Assembly (NCBI GenBank): GCA_026119855.1
Contig: JAOWBW010000358.1
Location: 248,001-312,000 of the forward strand
Source: Campanula takesimana
Taxonomy: Eukaryota > Streptophyta > Magnoliopsida > Asterales > Campanulaceae
Reading direction: 5' to 3'
Length of the DNA: 64,000 nt
Position 1 is the stretch's first letter. Each line of letters starts with the position of its first letter. Position numbers and translations under genes: made by a program. Positions 9,605-19,069 of the stretch are shown here, in pieces. The notes beneath the pieces were generated by a model, which did no database searches, was not told the DNA's origin, and saw only the letters and a program-made list of their open reading frames with translations.

Positions 9605-10364
9605 GATAAGCAGCAGGAGGACAGAGCTTCTTGGTAATGGTGGTTTCTGTGTGTGTGTGTGTGTGTTTTTTTTCAGCAATGAAAACGAGTGAAATGGAGT
9701 TGACTTCTGAAGAACCGAAGTCAAGCTTTATTGTCATCGCAAATAAAGATTCGGAGAAAGTTTCTTTTTGGACAAATTGCAATTTGGTTACTCGTTGTAT
9801 CAGAAGTTGCAATTTGACTACTAATATCGAAATTTACAATTTGTTTCCCCACGTTAACTTTTTTTTTTTTTTTTTTTTTTTTTTTGTAATTTAATGAGAT
9901 TTCGTTAAAAACTTAACTTTAATTAAAAAGAAAACACATCATGTGCGAGGCACGTGATATCTTAAGGGAAAAGCTGACATTTTCCTATGCTAGCTGATAT
10001 GGAATTACAAATACCTCCCTCCCTTCTAAACAAGGTCCTAAAATAAATCTGTGTAACAGAAAATGCAACAAAATTCTTCCTCTTCTTCTTCTTCTTCTTC
10101 TACCATTTTCTTGTTGGGGATTTGAGTTTTTAAACAAACAGATCGCAAGATAATCCACGCAAAACCACAACGCGATAAGATAGACAATCAAGAAAAGCAA
10201 TTAAGAACTCGAAAGATTGATAACCCAGTTCGGCAATATGATTGACTATGTCTGGGGGCACTGCCAAATTAGGATCTTGCATTATAATATTATAATTTGG
10301 TGATACAATGAGTTTGGTTCGAACATTATTTATATAGGCTCAAAAGGGAAAAAACCTAAACTAA
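9605..10364 (-). other. Upstream flank of minus-strand lectin, possible 5' exon
   Basis: Matches 33410-34140 closely. On the minus strand both copies hold a short frame starting MT(I/T)KL(D/N)FGSSEVNSISLVFI that runs into a simple repeat (CA-type here, poly-A in copy 2) and then a GTAAGT donor just after CATCCTCAA(G/C)T. Joining to the acceptor at 5088 does not keep the lectin frame in either copy, so a non-coding leader exon is more likely. A 26-base T run occupies about 9860-9886. Confidence 0.4.
10329..10336 (-). promoter_or_regulatory. Candidate TATA box upstream of lectin copy A
   Basis: Minus strand reads TATATAAATA; it is conserved at 34104-34111 in the duplicate. It lies upstream of the candidate leader exon. 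No transcript evidence. Confidence 0.3.
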
Positions 10365-10378
10365 GTAAAAAATCCGGA

Positions 10379-10804
10379 ACCCAAGCCTCTTTGGCTTAGT
10401 GGCATAGAGTTTAGGATCTCCTACGGGAGGTCTCAGGTTCAAAACCCCTTCCCCCCTTCCCCAATAACAAGTGGCCTCCACATAGTGGAGGTCCCAGGTT
10501 CGCCTCCCTCTGGGGAGTTTGTGGAGAACTTGTGTTACTATGCCCCATAGGGGTCAGTTGTGCCCGCAGGTGATCGTTCAAGATGGCCCGCAGGTGATCG
10601 TTCAAGATGGCGCAGGACCAGATGGCTCTACGTCAATGGGAGATTAGGCTGTAGGGCAAGTATCATTCGCTGTAATAGGTTCCAGTAGGGGTAGGAACTT
10701 GTAATAGTCAGGGCCATAGATCTGTAATAGATTCCATAGGAATTTGTAAACGATGACAATTGCCTTGAAATGAATGATATAGTTACAACTTAAAAAAAAA
10801 AAAG
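10379..10804 (+). mobile_element. tRNA-derived SINE
   Basis: About 426 bp with box A TGGCTTAGTGG (10395) and box B GGTTCAAAACC (about 10436), the RNA polymerase III internal promoter. It ends in an A-rich tail and is flanked by GTAAAAAATCCGGA / GTAAAAAAATCTGGA. The same target without the insert is GTAGAAAATCTGGA at 34140-34153. A second box-B-like CAGGTTCGCCTCC at about 10495 and a direct repeat of the GCAGGTGATCGTTCAAGATGG segment suggest a composite body. Confidence 0.85.
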
Positions 10805-10830
10805 GTAAAAAAATCTGGATTAATCAAAGG

Positions 10831-11495
10831 GGAAATGATAATTTAGGGTCCAAAGTTTTTTTGCATTTATCGAAAATATTTTTTCAAGAAATACAATAAA
10901 AATATTTTTTCATTTAGAACCACTATAAAATAATAAAAAAAAAATTAAAGGAAAAAGTGTAAAAAAATTATATTCCAAAACAAAACCACTTTCTTTTTTT
11001 AGAAAGAATAAAGTGGGGATTTGGACTTTTTTTTGGGTGGTTGTGGTTAGTATTGTTTCATTATTAATATTAGTATTTTAGTTATTTTATTTTCTTCATA
11101 AAATTATTTTTAATTTTTCTTATTAATTTCCCATGTTTATAACTTCATTTTTTGCGGTTTAAAAAAACCACTTTAATTTTTATTTGCTCATTTTTTTTAT
11201 TTATTAGTATTTTTGAATTTATTAAAAATTTTCAAAAATATAATAATAAAAGCAAAATAAAATTTAGGGTCTATTGTATAAGGGTGTGTGAAATGACACA
11301 AAGCCCAAGCGAACATCCAAAACAAACTCCAGTTAAGTTCTTCTGTTACTTAACTGGATTTTCTTTGCAACTTAGTCCAAAAACCCTTAATTGACTAACG
11401 TTGTTAACTTTGGGCCCTAAATTGACAAAATTGATGCATCAGACCCCTATTGCCACCCCCCAAAACTTTAGACCTTAAATTGTCATTGCCCCTAT
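10831..11495. mobile_element. Possible non-autonomous DNA element with imperfect inverted ends
   Basis: Left end GGGGAAATGATAATTTAGGG and right-end complement GGGGCAATGACAATTTAAGG form an imperfect inverted repeat of about 35 bp. No convincing target duplication is visible. The interior is AT-rich with no credible coding frame. A related motif (CAGACCCTTATTTGTCATTTG) recurs at 11970, so the right boundary is uncertain. The stretch 11496-12020 otherwise holds only the AT tract. Confidence 0.35.
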
Positions 11496-11648
11496 AAGCA
11501 ATAATATTTTTTATTAGATATAAAATATAATTACCGTATTAAATATTTGTAAATAATACATTTTAATAAATTAAGGCATCAATTGTTACTTTAATGTATT
11601 TAAAAAAATTAGTTAAAAAAGTGAAATTATTATTTAAAAAATATTTAG

Positions 11649-11652
<4 letters not shown>

Positions 11653-11715
<63 letters not shown>
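11653..11715. repeat. (AT)n microsatellite
   Basis: Uninterrupted TATATA run of about 62 bases. Confidence 0.95.
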
Positions 11716-11716
<1 letters not shown>

Positions 11717-12020
11717 TCCTTTTAATTTGTAATTATATACAATTAGTGAAAATTTACTTCTGCTCCTTTTAATTTGTAATTATTATTTTTTGCGCTTCTA
11801 ACGTAAAATTAATTTCAGTTAAGTTCACATGTGCACGGCACGTGTTCATTTAACTGAAAAATCAAACATTTCCGTCAATAAGCCCTTAGTTGCTAGTTTT
11901 CAGTAACTTTAGACTCTGATCTATGAGCTTTGGAACATCAGACCCCTTTCTACGAACGACCCTCAAACTTCAGACCCTTATTTGTCATTTGTCCGCATCT
12001 CATTTCTCTAAGAGTCCACG

Positions 12021-12240
12021 AGAGTAACAATCATAAAATTGCTTCCCTAACATTTGGTACAAATCAAGGAACATACGGTCCGTAAGGCGTACAAGAATCA
12101 CAAGGAAAAACATTTGAATTCGAAATAGGAGAAGGCCAATTTGTTGGGCTTTACGGCACGGAGGAATTCAATATGCTAAAGTCAATTGGAGTTTATTTCA
12201 ACCCCGCCACAAGTTTGAGCATTTCTCGTAAAATATCCGT
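12021..12240 (+). pseudogene. Jacalin-related lectin exon, broken (plus-strand lectin, copy 2)
   Basis: The plus-strand frame reads SNNHKIASLTFGTNQGTYGP, stop, GVQESQGKTFEFEIGEGQFVGLYGT, then SIGVYFNPAT. This is the C-terminal half of a jacalin domain with one in-frame TAA replacing the residue after GP (12094-12096). The 3' flank to 12362 matches the UTR fragment at 3405-3570. The upstream exon is not found in the preceding 1.2 kb, so this is a truncated pseudogene. It is more diverged from the two minus-strand lectins than they are from each other. Confidence 0.75.
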
Positions 12241-12645
12241 AACGTTTAGCAAGATGATGGATGATCTCTATGCAGATTTTTCTAAGCTTTTTTCTGTGTT
12301 TTCTATAGAAGGGTATGTTTGTATTGTGGTTGGTATTAGCTCTTTGATCATTGATGTTTGATTTTGAAGGTTTTTCGTTAAAATTGCGTACTCTATAAGG
12401 AAAACATGTATTTCCTCCAAGATTTCATTGACTTAGGTAGAAGTAAATACTGCTCCGTCTCATGATAAGTATTACAGTTGACTTGTCAAATGTGTGTCAA
12501 ACAAGTTTAAGCGCTATAGCACTCCTTTATCTCGCTATTTTTTCTTCAGTGTGCAACAAGGTCATATGTTGTATTCCACTTTGTCTTGCTATTGTCAAAA
12601 CATACCAACACGCACATTTCTTCGTCATAATGGCCGAGTACAAGT

Positions 12646-13166
12646 TGTTGGAAATATTGGTCTAAGGTAATCTTTGAGTGAGTCCATTTATTGGTTCTCA
12701 AAGAGATTGACCGAAGTCAATATTTGATGTGAGTTTTCAGAGATATGATTATAAATTGGGATATTTCCATTTATGGGAAAATCCATAGTTCAAATACTCA
12801 TAATTGAAATTGTTCCTGTTTAAAGATATAGAAAATACTTTGTACTCCGTTTAGTTGTTTTGTGACTAATTATAGTCTCATACAATTAAAGTAAAATATT
12901 TTCTAGTCATCTTTATTGGGGAATAATTTGTTTGTTTGTATTAGAATTATAAGTAATTTATAATTATACTTTATTTAATTACTGTAATTAGTTTTAAATT
13001 TAATTGGATTAATTTAAGTAATTAATGTTTGACTCTTCTATTAATTACAATATGAAGAAGTTGAAACCCATGTGGAAACTAAGTCAAAAAGTCCTAATAT
13101 TAGTTAGTAGTGTTTGACTTGGACTAAGTTAATTATTAGAGTTTGACTTGAAGAAAATCAACTAAT
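12646..13166 (+). repeat. 5' LTR, first part
   Basis: Matches 27187-27707 with very few differences by eye. It is interrupted after TCAACTAAT by the Mutator-like element. Confidence 0.9.
13158..13166 (+). other. 9-bp target site duplication, left copy (TCAACTAAT)
   Basis: Repeated at 22235-22243. The unoccupied site is at 27699-27707 in the other LTR. Nine bases is the typical Mutator superfamily length. Confidence 0.9.
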
Positions 13167-13214
13167 GGCAAAAACTATATACACAGCCCGGTAAATACAC
13201 AGCCCATTTAATTC
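13167..13214 (+). repeat. Left terminal inverted repeat
   Basis: Begins GGCAAAAACTATATACACAG; pairs with the complement of 22187-22234 with mismatches concentrated in bases 3-10. Confidence 0.8.
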
Positions 13215-13221
13215 CATCGCT

Positions 13222-13376
13222 GCCCTTGCACGTCTCGTGTATACTTACACGAGATGAGAGCTTACATCTCGTGTACATATACATGAGATACATCTCGTGT
13301 AAGTACACACGAGATGAGATCTCGTGTATGTATACACGAGATGTAAGCTCTCATATCGTATAAGTATACACGACAT
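13222..13376. repeat. Hairpin cluster 1 (TCTCGTGTA / TACACGAGA)
   Basis: Several alternating units such as TCTCGTGTATACTTACACGA fold back on themselves with 4-8 base loops; the larger block is also palindromic. It lies between the left terminus and the end of the transposase-OTU gene. Confidence 0.9.
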
Positions 13377-13872
13377 AGGCATCTGAGCCTGCTTTTCCAC
13401 AACCGCAACAGCAAAAGCAACAATAAACATAACTTGGAATGAAATTTGATTCTCAAATAGGACATCTCCACAAAACATCAATAGACCATTACACATATAC
13501 TATCGCCTAATTGTATACGAAATGAAAGTGTTAACAAGGATAAGCATATAATTCAAACATTCATACAAACTGGATAAATCAAAAACCATTACACATATAC
13601 TATCCTATATGTAATCTTCTTTGTCTTCTTGCATCGGTATCCTCCTCATAGAGTTGACTGAACTCTGCTATCCTATCTTGGTGTGGGAGGAGTAGTTGGC
13701 TTGCGGTTGGATCACAGCGGTTCCGATAAAGGTTTGGTGGTGGTGGTATTGGGTAATCATTGCCTAACATGCGCAGCTGCAAAAGTAATAACAGTTAAAT
13801 ACAAGACAATGAAATATAATGAATATAAGTAAGACAACTAAATATAACTAATATAGATGAGACAATTAAGTT

Positions 13873-14250
13873 TCATACCGCTATAAAATGGTTTCCATTG
13901 ACTTGTCCCACCACAACTGTGTTCACCGGTGGTTGTACTGGTGCAGTCACTGGAAGGCATAACATACCACCGCTAGTCGAGTAAGAAATGAACGCCACAT
14001 TATACCTTGTGGCAATGATGTGCCCAAGATCTGGGAGCTCCATCCAATAATCACTGGGCGCCGTCCGGCTATAGCAAGCAATCTTACGTAAGAGTTCTCT
14101 TACCGATATCCAAGGTAGAACTCTTTCGTAAAGGTCTTGGCGAGCAAGCACCTCATTGTAACATTCTGTGCGCACTTCAGCCCACTTCTCCTCATCTCCG
14201 TATATCTGTGCTGCTACGGCTCTATAGCCACAATGTCCATCTGATGCCAC
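13873..14250 (-). other. OTU-type cysteine protease domain of the fusion protein
   Basis: About 125 residues from ASDGHCGYRAVA to NGNHFIAV. The Asp-Gly-x-Cys box and the C-terminal His box sit at the spacing expected of OTU deubiquitinases, and both catalytic residues are present. The upstream RG-repeat linker is in the same frame, interrupted only by the TGA at 14401. A GT donor follows GNHFIA and the final exon starts at about 13777. Confidence 0.85.
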
Positions 14251-14638
14251 ATCTATGATGCCTCCAATACGCGGGGTAATGAAAGGCGGAAAAGACTCTA
14301 CATACGGGGAGCTGTATAAACTAGTATAATTGGGCTGTCCATTTCCCTCTCCACGACCCTGACCCTGATCCCGTCCTCGTCCTCGACCTCGACCTCGGCC
14401 TCAACCCCATCCTCTCCCACGACCGGAAGGAGCTACTGGTGGATGAGACGTAGGAGTACTAGCAGGGGTAGATGGTGTGGGTCCTGAAGGTGATTTCCGT
14501 TTGCGGGTGGAATCCGAACTCGCTTGGGTTGATGCAATGAATGCACATCTAGACCTGAAATAGGGCAAAGAAAAAAGAGTGAGAAGCATTCATACTGTTG
14601 TTTGAAAGTGTTAAAAAAAAATTGATGCTGCTGCTGAT

Positions 14639-14753
14639 GTGTCTCGTGTAAGTCCACACGAGACATATCTCGTGTGGTTTTACACGTGACAAGTCTCGTG
14701 TAATACAACACGAGATATGTCTCGTATGGACTTACACGAGACACATCAGCAGC
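14639..14753. repeat. Hairpin cluster 2
   Basis: TCTCGTGTAAG...ACACGAGA units inside the intron between the SWIM exon and the Ser/Pro-rich exon. Arms separated by short loops, with the outer arms also complementary. Confidence 0.9.
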
Positions 14754-16688
14754 AGTTAAACAGTAGCAGCAACACAACAGCAACAATACAACAGCAAAAA
14801 ATTTGAGACATAATTGAATGAAGATATATACCCTTTGCCAGTCGAGGATGGTGTAGCGGGGACTCCAAAAAATTTGTTAGTATGCTCCCAATCTGACAGT
14901 TCTCTGGAACTTCCGGCCCGGGGTTCATTCGGCTTTGAAATATGATCCGGCTCCATCGTTTTGAATAACTGTCTCCTTACCGGTTCAGGCTCCTTAGATG
15001 AAGGGTTGTCTACTTCAATGTCCAACTTCTTCCAAAACTCATGAATCGTGGACAGCTCAATCCGTCCCTGACACTCCTCTATCTGTGCAATCTCATGACT
15101 ACATGGAAGTCCATGTGTCCGCCTGTAGTAACACCCGCAGGCAGCCTCAGTGATTACATAACCCCCATTATGACGCTGCTTGATTTTCTGAATTCGATCA
15201 TGCTCTTGTCTGATAATGCGAAAGGCTACCGTTGACACTCTAGTGAATATGTTGCGATATAGATTGCGGGTCCTCAAATCAATTGGATATCTGGTCCTTG
15301 ATCTATTCATACCCTGTTTGATAGTTTTTAGCTGGATATCTATGATTTTATGAGCCTTTTTAAATAGTGTGTCAAAAGTAGAAGAAGCACTCCCCAATGC
15401 CTTCTTCAGCCTGTTATGCTCACCCTCAGTCCTGTTTGTGGTATGGGTCCCGAAGTGTGTTAACACATCCGTGTGCATGGACAGAATATTCTGAGAGTAC
15501 AAATTAAGCCATGTCTCGCGGAGGTAATCCAATAGTGCAGGATAAGATTTGAAACGGTCACGAAGCTCTGCCCAACGTAAGTCCTATTCGTCGGGGTTAG
15601 GGGCTGAGATTGCATAATTGAACGTCCTCATGAATGATTCTGCGAAGTCCTCGCTACCTGTATGCTCCAACCCTTTCCTTCTAACATTCATTTCGATATG
15701 CCTCCGACACAAGAAGTGTGCGGTGTGGGGAAAAACTGTACGGAGAGCGCTGATGAAACCCAACTCACGATCAGTGACAAAAACTGTAGGCAACCGGGGA
15801 GGTGTAAACAGACTGTGCAAATTGTTCAATGCCCATTCGTAATAACCCGTACTCTGATGCCTGAGGAACGCAGACGCTATTGTGAAATTATGCCCGGTGG
15901 AAGTAAAACCTACAAACTGCAAGTAGTACAGTCCGTAGCAGTTGGTGTTGTGAGTGCAGTCACCCTGTACAACATATGGAAAACAGTTCAGAATCTTCAT
16001 TGCTAATGGGTGAGAGAAGAATATGTCTTCGATCATGCCAGTCTCAGCGTCTTCCCTCGTGTAGCTAGTATATTCATTATCACTGAGTAGCTTAAGGAAT
16101 TGTTGTAGCGGGTTCCTCCCTTGTCGTTCCCCTTCTCTATATTTTGACACGGCATTCCGGACGTGCATCGGAGTGCTCACGTTCTTCTCATCCTGCATCT
16201 TTAGCATTGCCACAATGTCATTTGGACGCACTGAACATTCACTTGCGGTACACACAGCGTCATATTCCCCAGGTGTCAATTTCCCGAGAGGAAAACCTTC
16301 CGGGTACAAAGGAAAGGCATGATTATGTATGCCATTCCTCACAACATAACCCCATGACCCATCAACACCCCTCTCTGTGGCGTATAGTTTAAAACTGCAA
16401 TCTCTTTTCTTTGTACTAGTCTTCCTAATGTTATTTGATCTTCCGGCCCTGTGTTGTCCACCAAAATGACATGTGATGTAAGCATACGCTAGTTTATTTC
16501 CACGTCTATTCCTCGAGCTGTGTATAACTAGGTGTATATTTCGACCCCTCGCTATTTCCCGTACATGTGCAAGAAGCGCATCCCGAGTTTGAAATATTTC
16601 TGATGTCGTGAATTCATCACTGGTATCCGGGAATGGACCCTGCAAAATACGAGATGAAAAGTCAGTTTCAAAGCCCCAGCATACATCT

Positions 16689-16793
16689 ATCTCGTGTAAG
16701 TCTACACGAGTTTCATCTCGTGTATGTCTACACGAGATTAATCTCGAGTAGAGGCACACGAGATGAAACTCGTGTAGACTTACACGAGATACT
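16689..16793. repeat. Hairpin cluster 3
   Basis: Units of CTCGTGTA-N-TACACGAG in the intron directly upstream of the main transposase exon; includes the variant CTCGAGTAGAGGCACACGAG. Confidence 0.9.
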
Positions 16794-17020
16794 CCCTGTA
16801 CAGATTGAAAAAAAAATTTGAAAACTGGAATTTGATCTGATATTTCATTGTTATTGTCATGTGTATTATGTGAGTAATCCATGTTATGAACTTAAAGATT
16901 GAATTTTTGAATGATAAAGGGCTATTGTGTGGTTTCTGTTCAGAATAAGTGTGTTTTAGTAGGGTTTAATCGTCAAATTCATGCAATGGTCGCGGAAAAA
17001 GGTTTATGGAATTTAAACAT

Positions 17021-17079
17021 CTCGTGTATACCTACACGAGATTAACTTGACCATCTCGTGTATAACTACACGAGATGTC
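17021..17079. repeat. Hairpin cluster 4 (two units)
   Basis: Two copies of ATCTCGTGTATA-N-TACACGAGAT separated by about 15 bases, upstream of the transposase gene and next to the 176-bp array. Confidence 0.9.
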
Positions 17080-17109
17080 ATAAACTCCAAATGACAAGTT
17101 TTTTATTTT

Positions 17110-18640
17110 TTTTTAATTTTTTTCTAGGCTCTAGATGACATTTTAAGACATTTCCATTAGTATGACATTGGTCAAATTCTAAACGGAAATTGAGTTAGAA
17201 ATTTGTGACATTATTAGGGTTTTTAGGGTTTTAAGGAAAATGTCCCGATGTTGTGAAAATGGTATACGACTACCTAGTTTATTTTTTTTTTATTTTTTTT
17301 TCTAGGCTCTAAATGACATTTAAAGTGTTTTTCATTAGTATCACTTTCCTCAAAATCCAAATGGAATTTGAGTTAGAAATTTGTGACATTATTAGGGTTT
17401 TTAGGGTTTTAAGGAAATGTCCCGATGTTGTGAAAATGGTATACGACTACCTATTTTATTTTTTTTTAATTTTTTTCTAGGCTCTAAATGACATTTAAAG
17501 TGTTTTTCATTAGTATCACTTTCCTCAAAATCCAAATGGAAATTGAGTTAGAAATTTGTGGCATTATTAGGGTTTTTAGGGTTTTAAGGAAAATGTCCCG
17601 ATGTTGTGAAAATGGTATACGACTACCTAGTTTATTTTTTTTAATTTTTTTTCTAGGCTCTAAATGACATTTAAAGTGTTTTTCATTAGTATCACTTTCC
17701 TCAAATTCCAAATGGAAATTGAGTTAGAAATTTGTGACATTATTAGGGTTTTTAGGGTTTTAAGGAAAATGTCCCGATGTTGTGAAAATGGTATACGACT
17801 ACCTAGTTTATTTTTTTTTATTTTTTTTCTAGGCTCTAAATGACATTTAAAGTGTTTTTCATTAGTATCACTTTCCTCAAAATCCAAATGGAAATTGAGT
17901 TAGAAATTTGTGACATTATTAGGGTTTTTAGGGTTTTAAGGAAAATGTCCCGATGTTGTGAAAATGGTATACGACTACCTAGTTTATTTTTTTTAATTTT
18001 TTTTTCTAGGCTCTAAATGACATTTAAAGTGTTTTTCATTAGTATCACTTTCCTCAAAATCCAAATGGAAATTGAGTTAGAAATTTGTGACATTATTAGG
18101 GTTTTTAGGGTTTTAAGGAAAATGTCCCGATGTTGTGAAAATGGTATACGACTACCTAGTTTATTTTATTTTTTATTTTTTTCTAGGCTCTAAATGACAT
18201 TTAAAGTGTTTTTCATTAGTATCACTTTCCTCAAAATCCAAATGGAAATTGAGTTAGAAATTTGTGACATTATTAGGGTTTTTAGGGTTTTAAGGAAAAT
18301 GTCCCGATGTTGTGAAAATGGTATACGACTACCTATTTTATTTATTTTTATTTTTTTTCTAGGCTCTAAATGACATTTAAAGTGTTTTTCATTAGTATCA
18401 CTTTCCTCAAAATCCAAATGGAAATTGAGTTAGAAATTTGTGACATTATTAGGGTTTTTAGGGTTTTAAGGAAAATGTCCCGATGTTGTGAAAATGGTAT
18501 ACGACTACCTATTTTATTTTATTTTAATTTTTTTCTAGGCTCTAAATGACATTTAAAGTGTTTTTCATTAGTATCACTTTCCTCAAAATCCAAATGAAAA
18601 TTGAGTTAGAAATTTGTGACATTATTATGGTTTTTAGGGT
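17110..18640 (-). repeat. 176-bp tandem repeat, nine copies, with telo-box motifs
   Basis: CTAGGCTCT recurs at 17124, 17302, 17477, 17653, 17829, 18006, 18183, 18359 and 18535, giving periods of 175-178 bases. Units are very alike apart from T/A homopolymer length; the first is the most diverged and the last is cut by hairpin cluster 5. Every complete unit contains, on the gene strand, two AAACCCTAA-type telo-box motifs in tandem. It lies between the mobile-domain gene and the transposase gene, both transcribed leftward. Short frames inside it are repeat artefacts. Confidence 0.95.
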
Positions 18641-18786
18641 TTACACGAGATGACATCTCGTGTAACACCACTCGAGATGCATCTCGAGTGGGTTTATACG
18701 AGACTTGTTTCGTGTAAACACACACGAGATGCATCTCGTGTAAACCCACACGAGACACATCTCGTGTGGGTTTACACGAGATACAT
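18641..18786. repeat. Hairpin cluster 5
   Basis: Alternating ACACGAGATG / CATCTCGTGT and CTCGAGATGCATCTCGAG units, abruptly replacing the last unit of the 176-bp array. Downstream (18787-19065) is a CA-rich stretch, two G-runs and a short duplicated segment (ACGAAACACTAGAATAAACT twice); no gene. Confidence 0.9.
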
Positions 18787-19069
18787 CAGTAGTCTCAACA
18801 CCAGCAACAACACAACAGCAACAACAACAGCAAAACATCATGTCCTCGGGGGGGGGGTTTACGAAACACTAGAATAAACTATTGAATCGGGGGGGGGGGG
18901 AGGGGGGTTTTACGAAACACTAGAATAAACTATTGAATCGGGAGGGGGATTTAAAACGATAACTAAAATAAAAATACCATCATATTAACAAACTAGTAGA
19001 GGTGTCAATAAAAACTAGAATAAAATGTGTCCATTACAATACAATGAAAAGAAAAAATAAAATAAAATC

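Larger units (their letters stand above)
13600..16882 (-). pseudogene. FAR1/MULE transposase fused to SWIM and OTU protease domains
   Basis: The main exon starts at 16639 after a TTTTGCAG acceptor; a short exon may precede it at 16882. In order: a FAR1/WRKY-GCM-type finger (ITCHFGG..CSFKL..HNHAF), a MULE transposase core with VVQGDCTHN, FVTDRELGF, the CRRHIEMN motif and NRTEGEHNRLKK (D-D-E set), and a SWIM finger (CGCYYRRTHGLPCSH). After an intron come a Ser/Pro/Thr linker, an RG-rich stretch and an OTU cysteine-protease-like domain with DGHCGYRAVA (nucleophile Cys) and GNHFIAV (His). A last exon ends at 13600. The frame is continuous apart from in-frame TAG at 15584-15586 and TGA at 14401-14403, both explicable by one C-to-T change. 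The transposase would cut and paste the element; OTU domains remove ubiquitin, but the role here is unknown. Confidence 0.85.

Noticed and set aside
10395..10447. tRNA gene
   Set aside because: Boxes A and B are present but the sequence lacks a cloverleaf and is followed by a SINE body, A tail and target duplication.
12646..13166. Mutator-like element ends being the ends of the whole 15-kb insertion
   Set aside because: Two separate target duplications (9 bp and 5 bp) at different coordinates show two nested insertions.
13222..13376. Regularly repeated palindromic units that might suggest a CRISPR array
   Set aside because: No constant repeat with unique spacers; units are nested hairpins in a plant transposon.
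17484..18417. Three near-identical 75-codon minus-strand frames
   Set aside because: They are read-through of the tandem repeat, with identical start and stop in each unit.
17110..18640. 176-bp repeat as centromeric satellite
   Set aside because: Only nine copies, confined within one transposon and flanked by its genes; length alone is not evidence.
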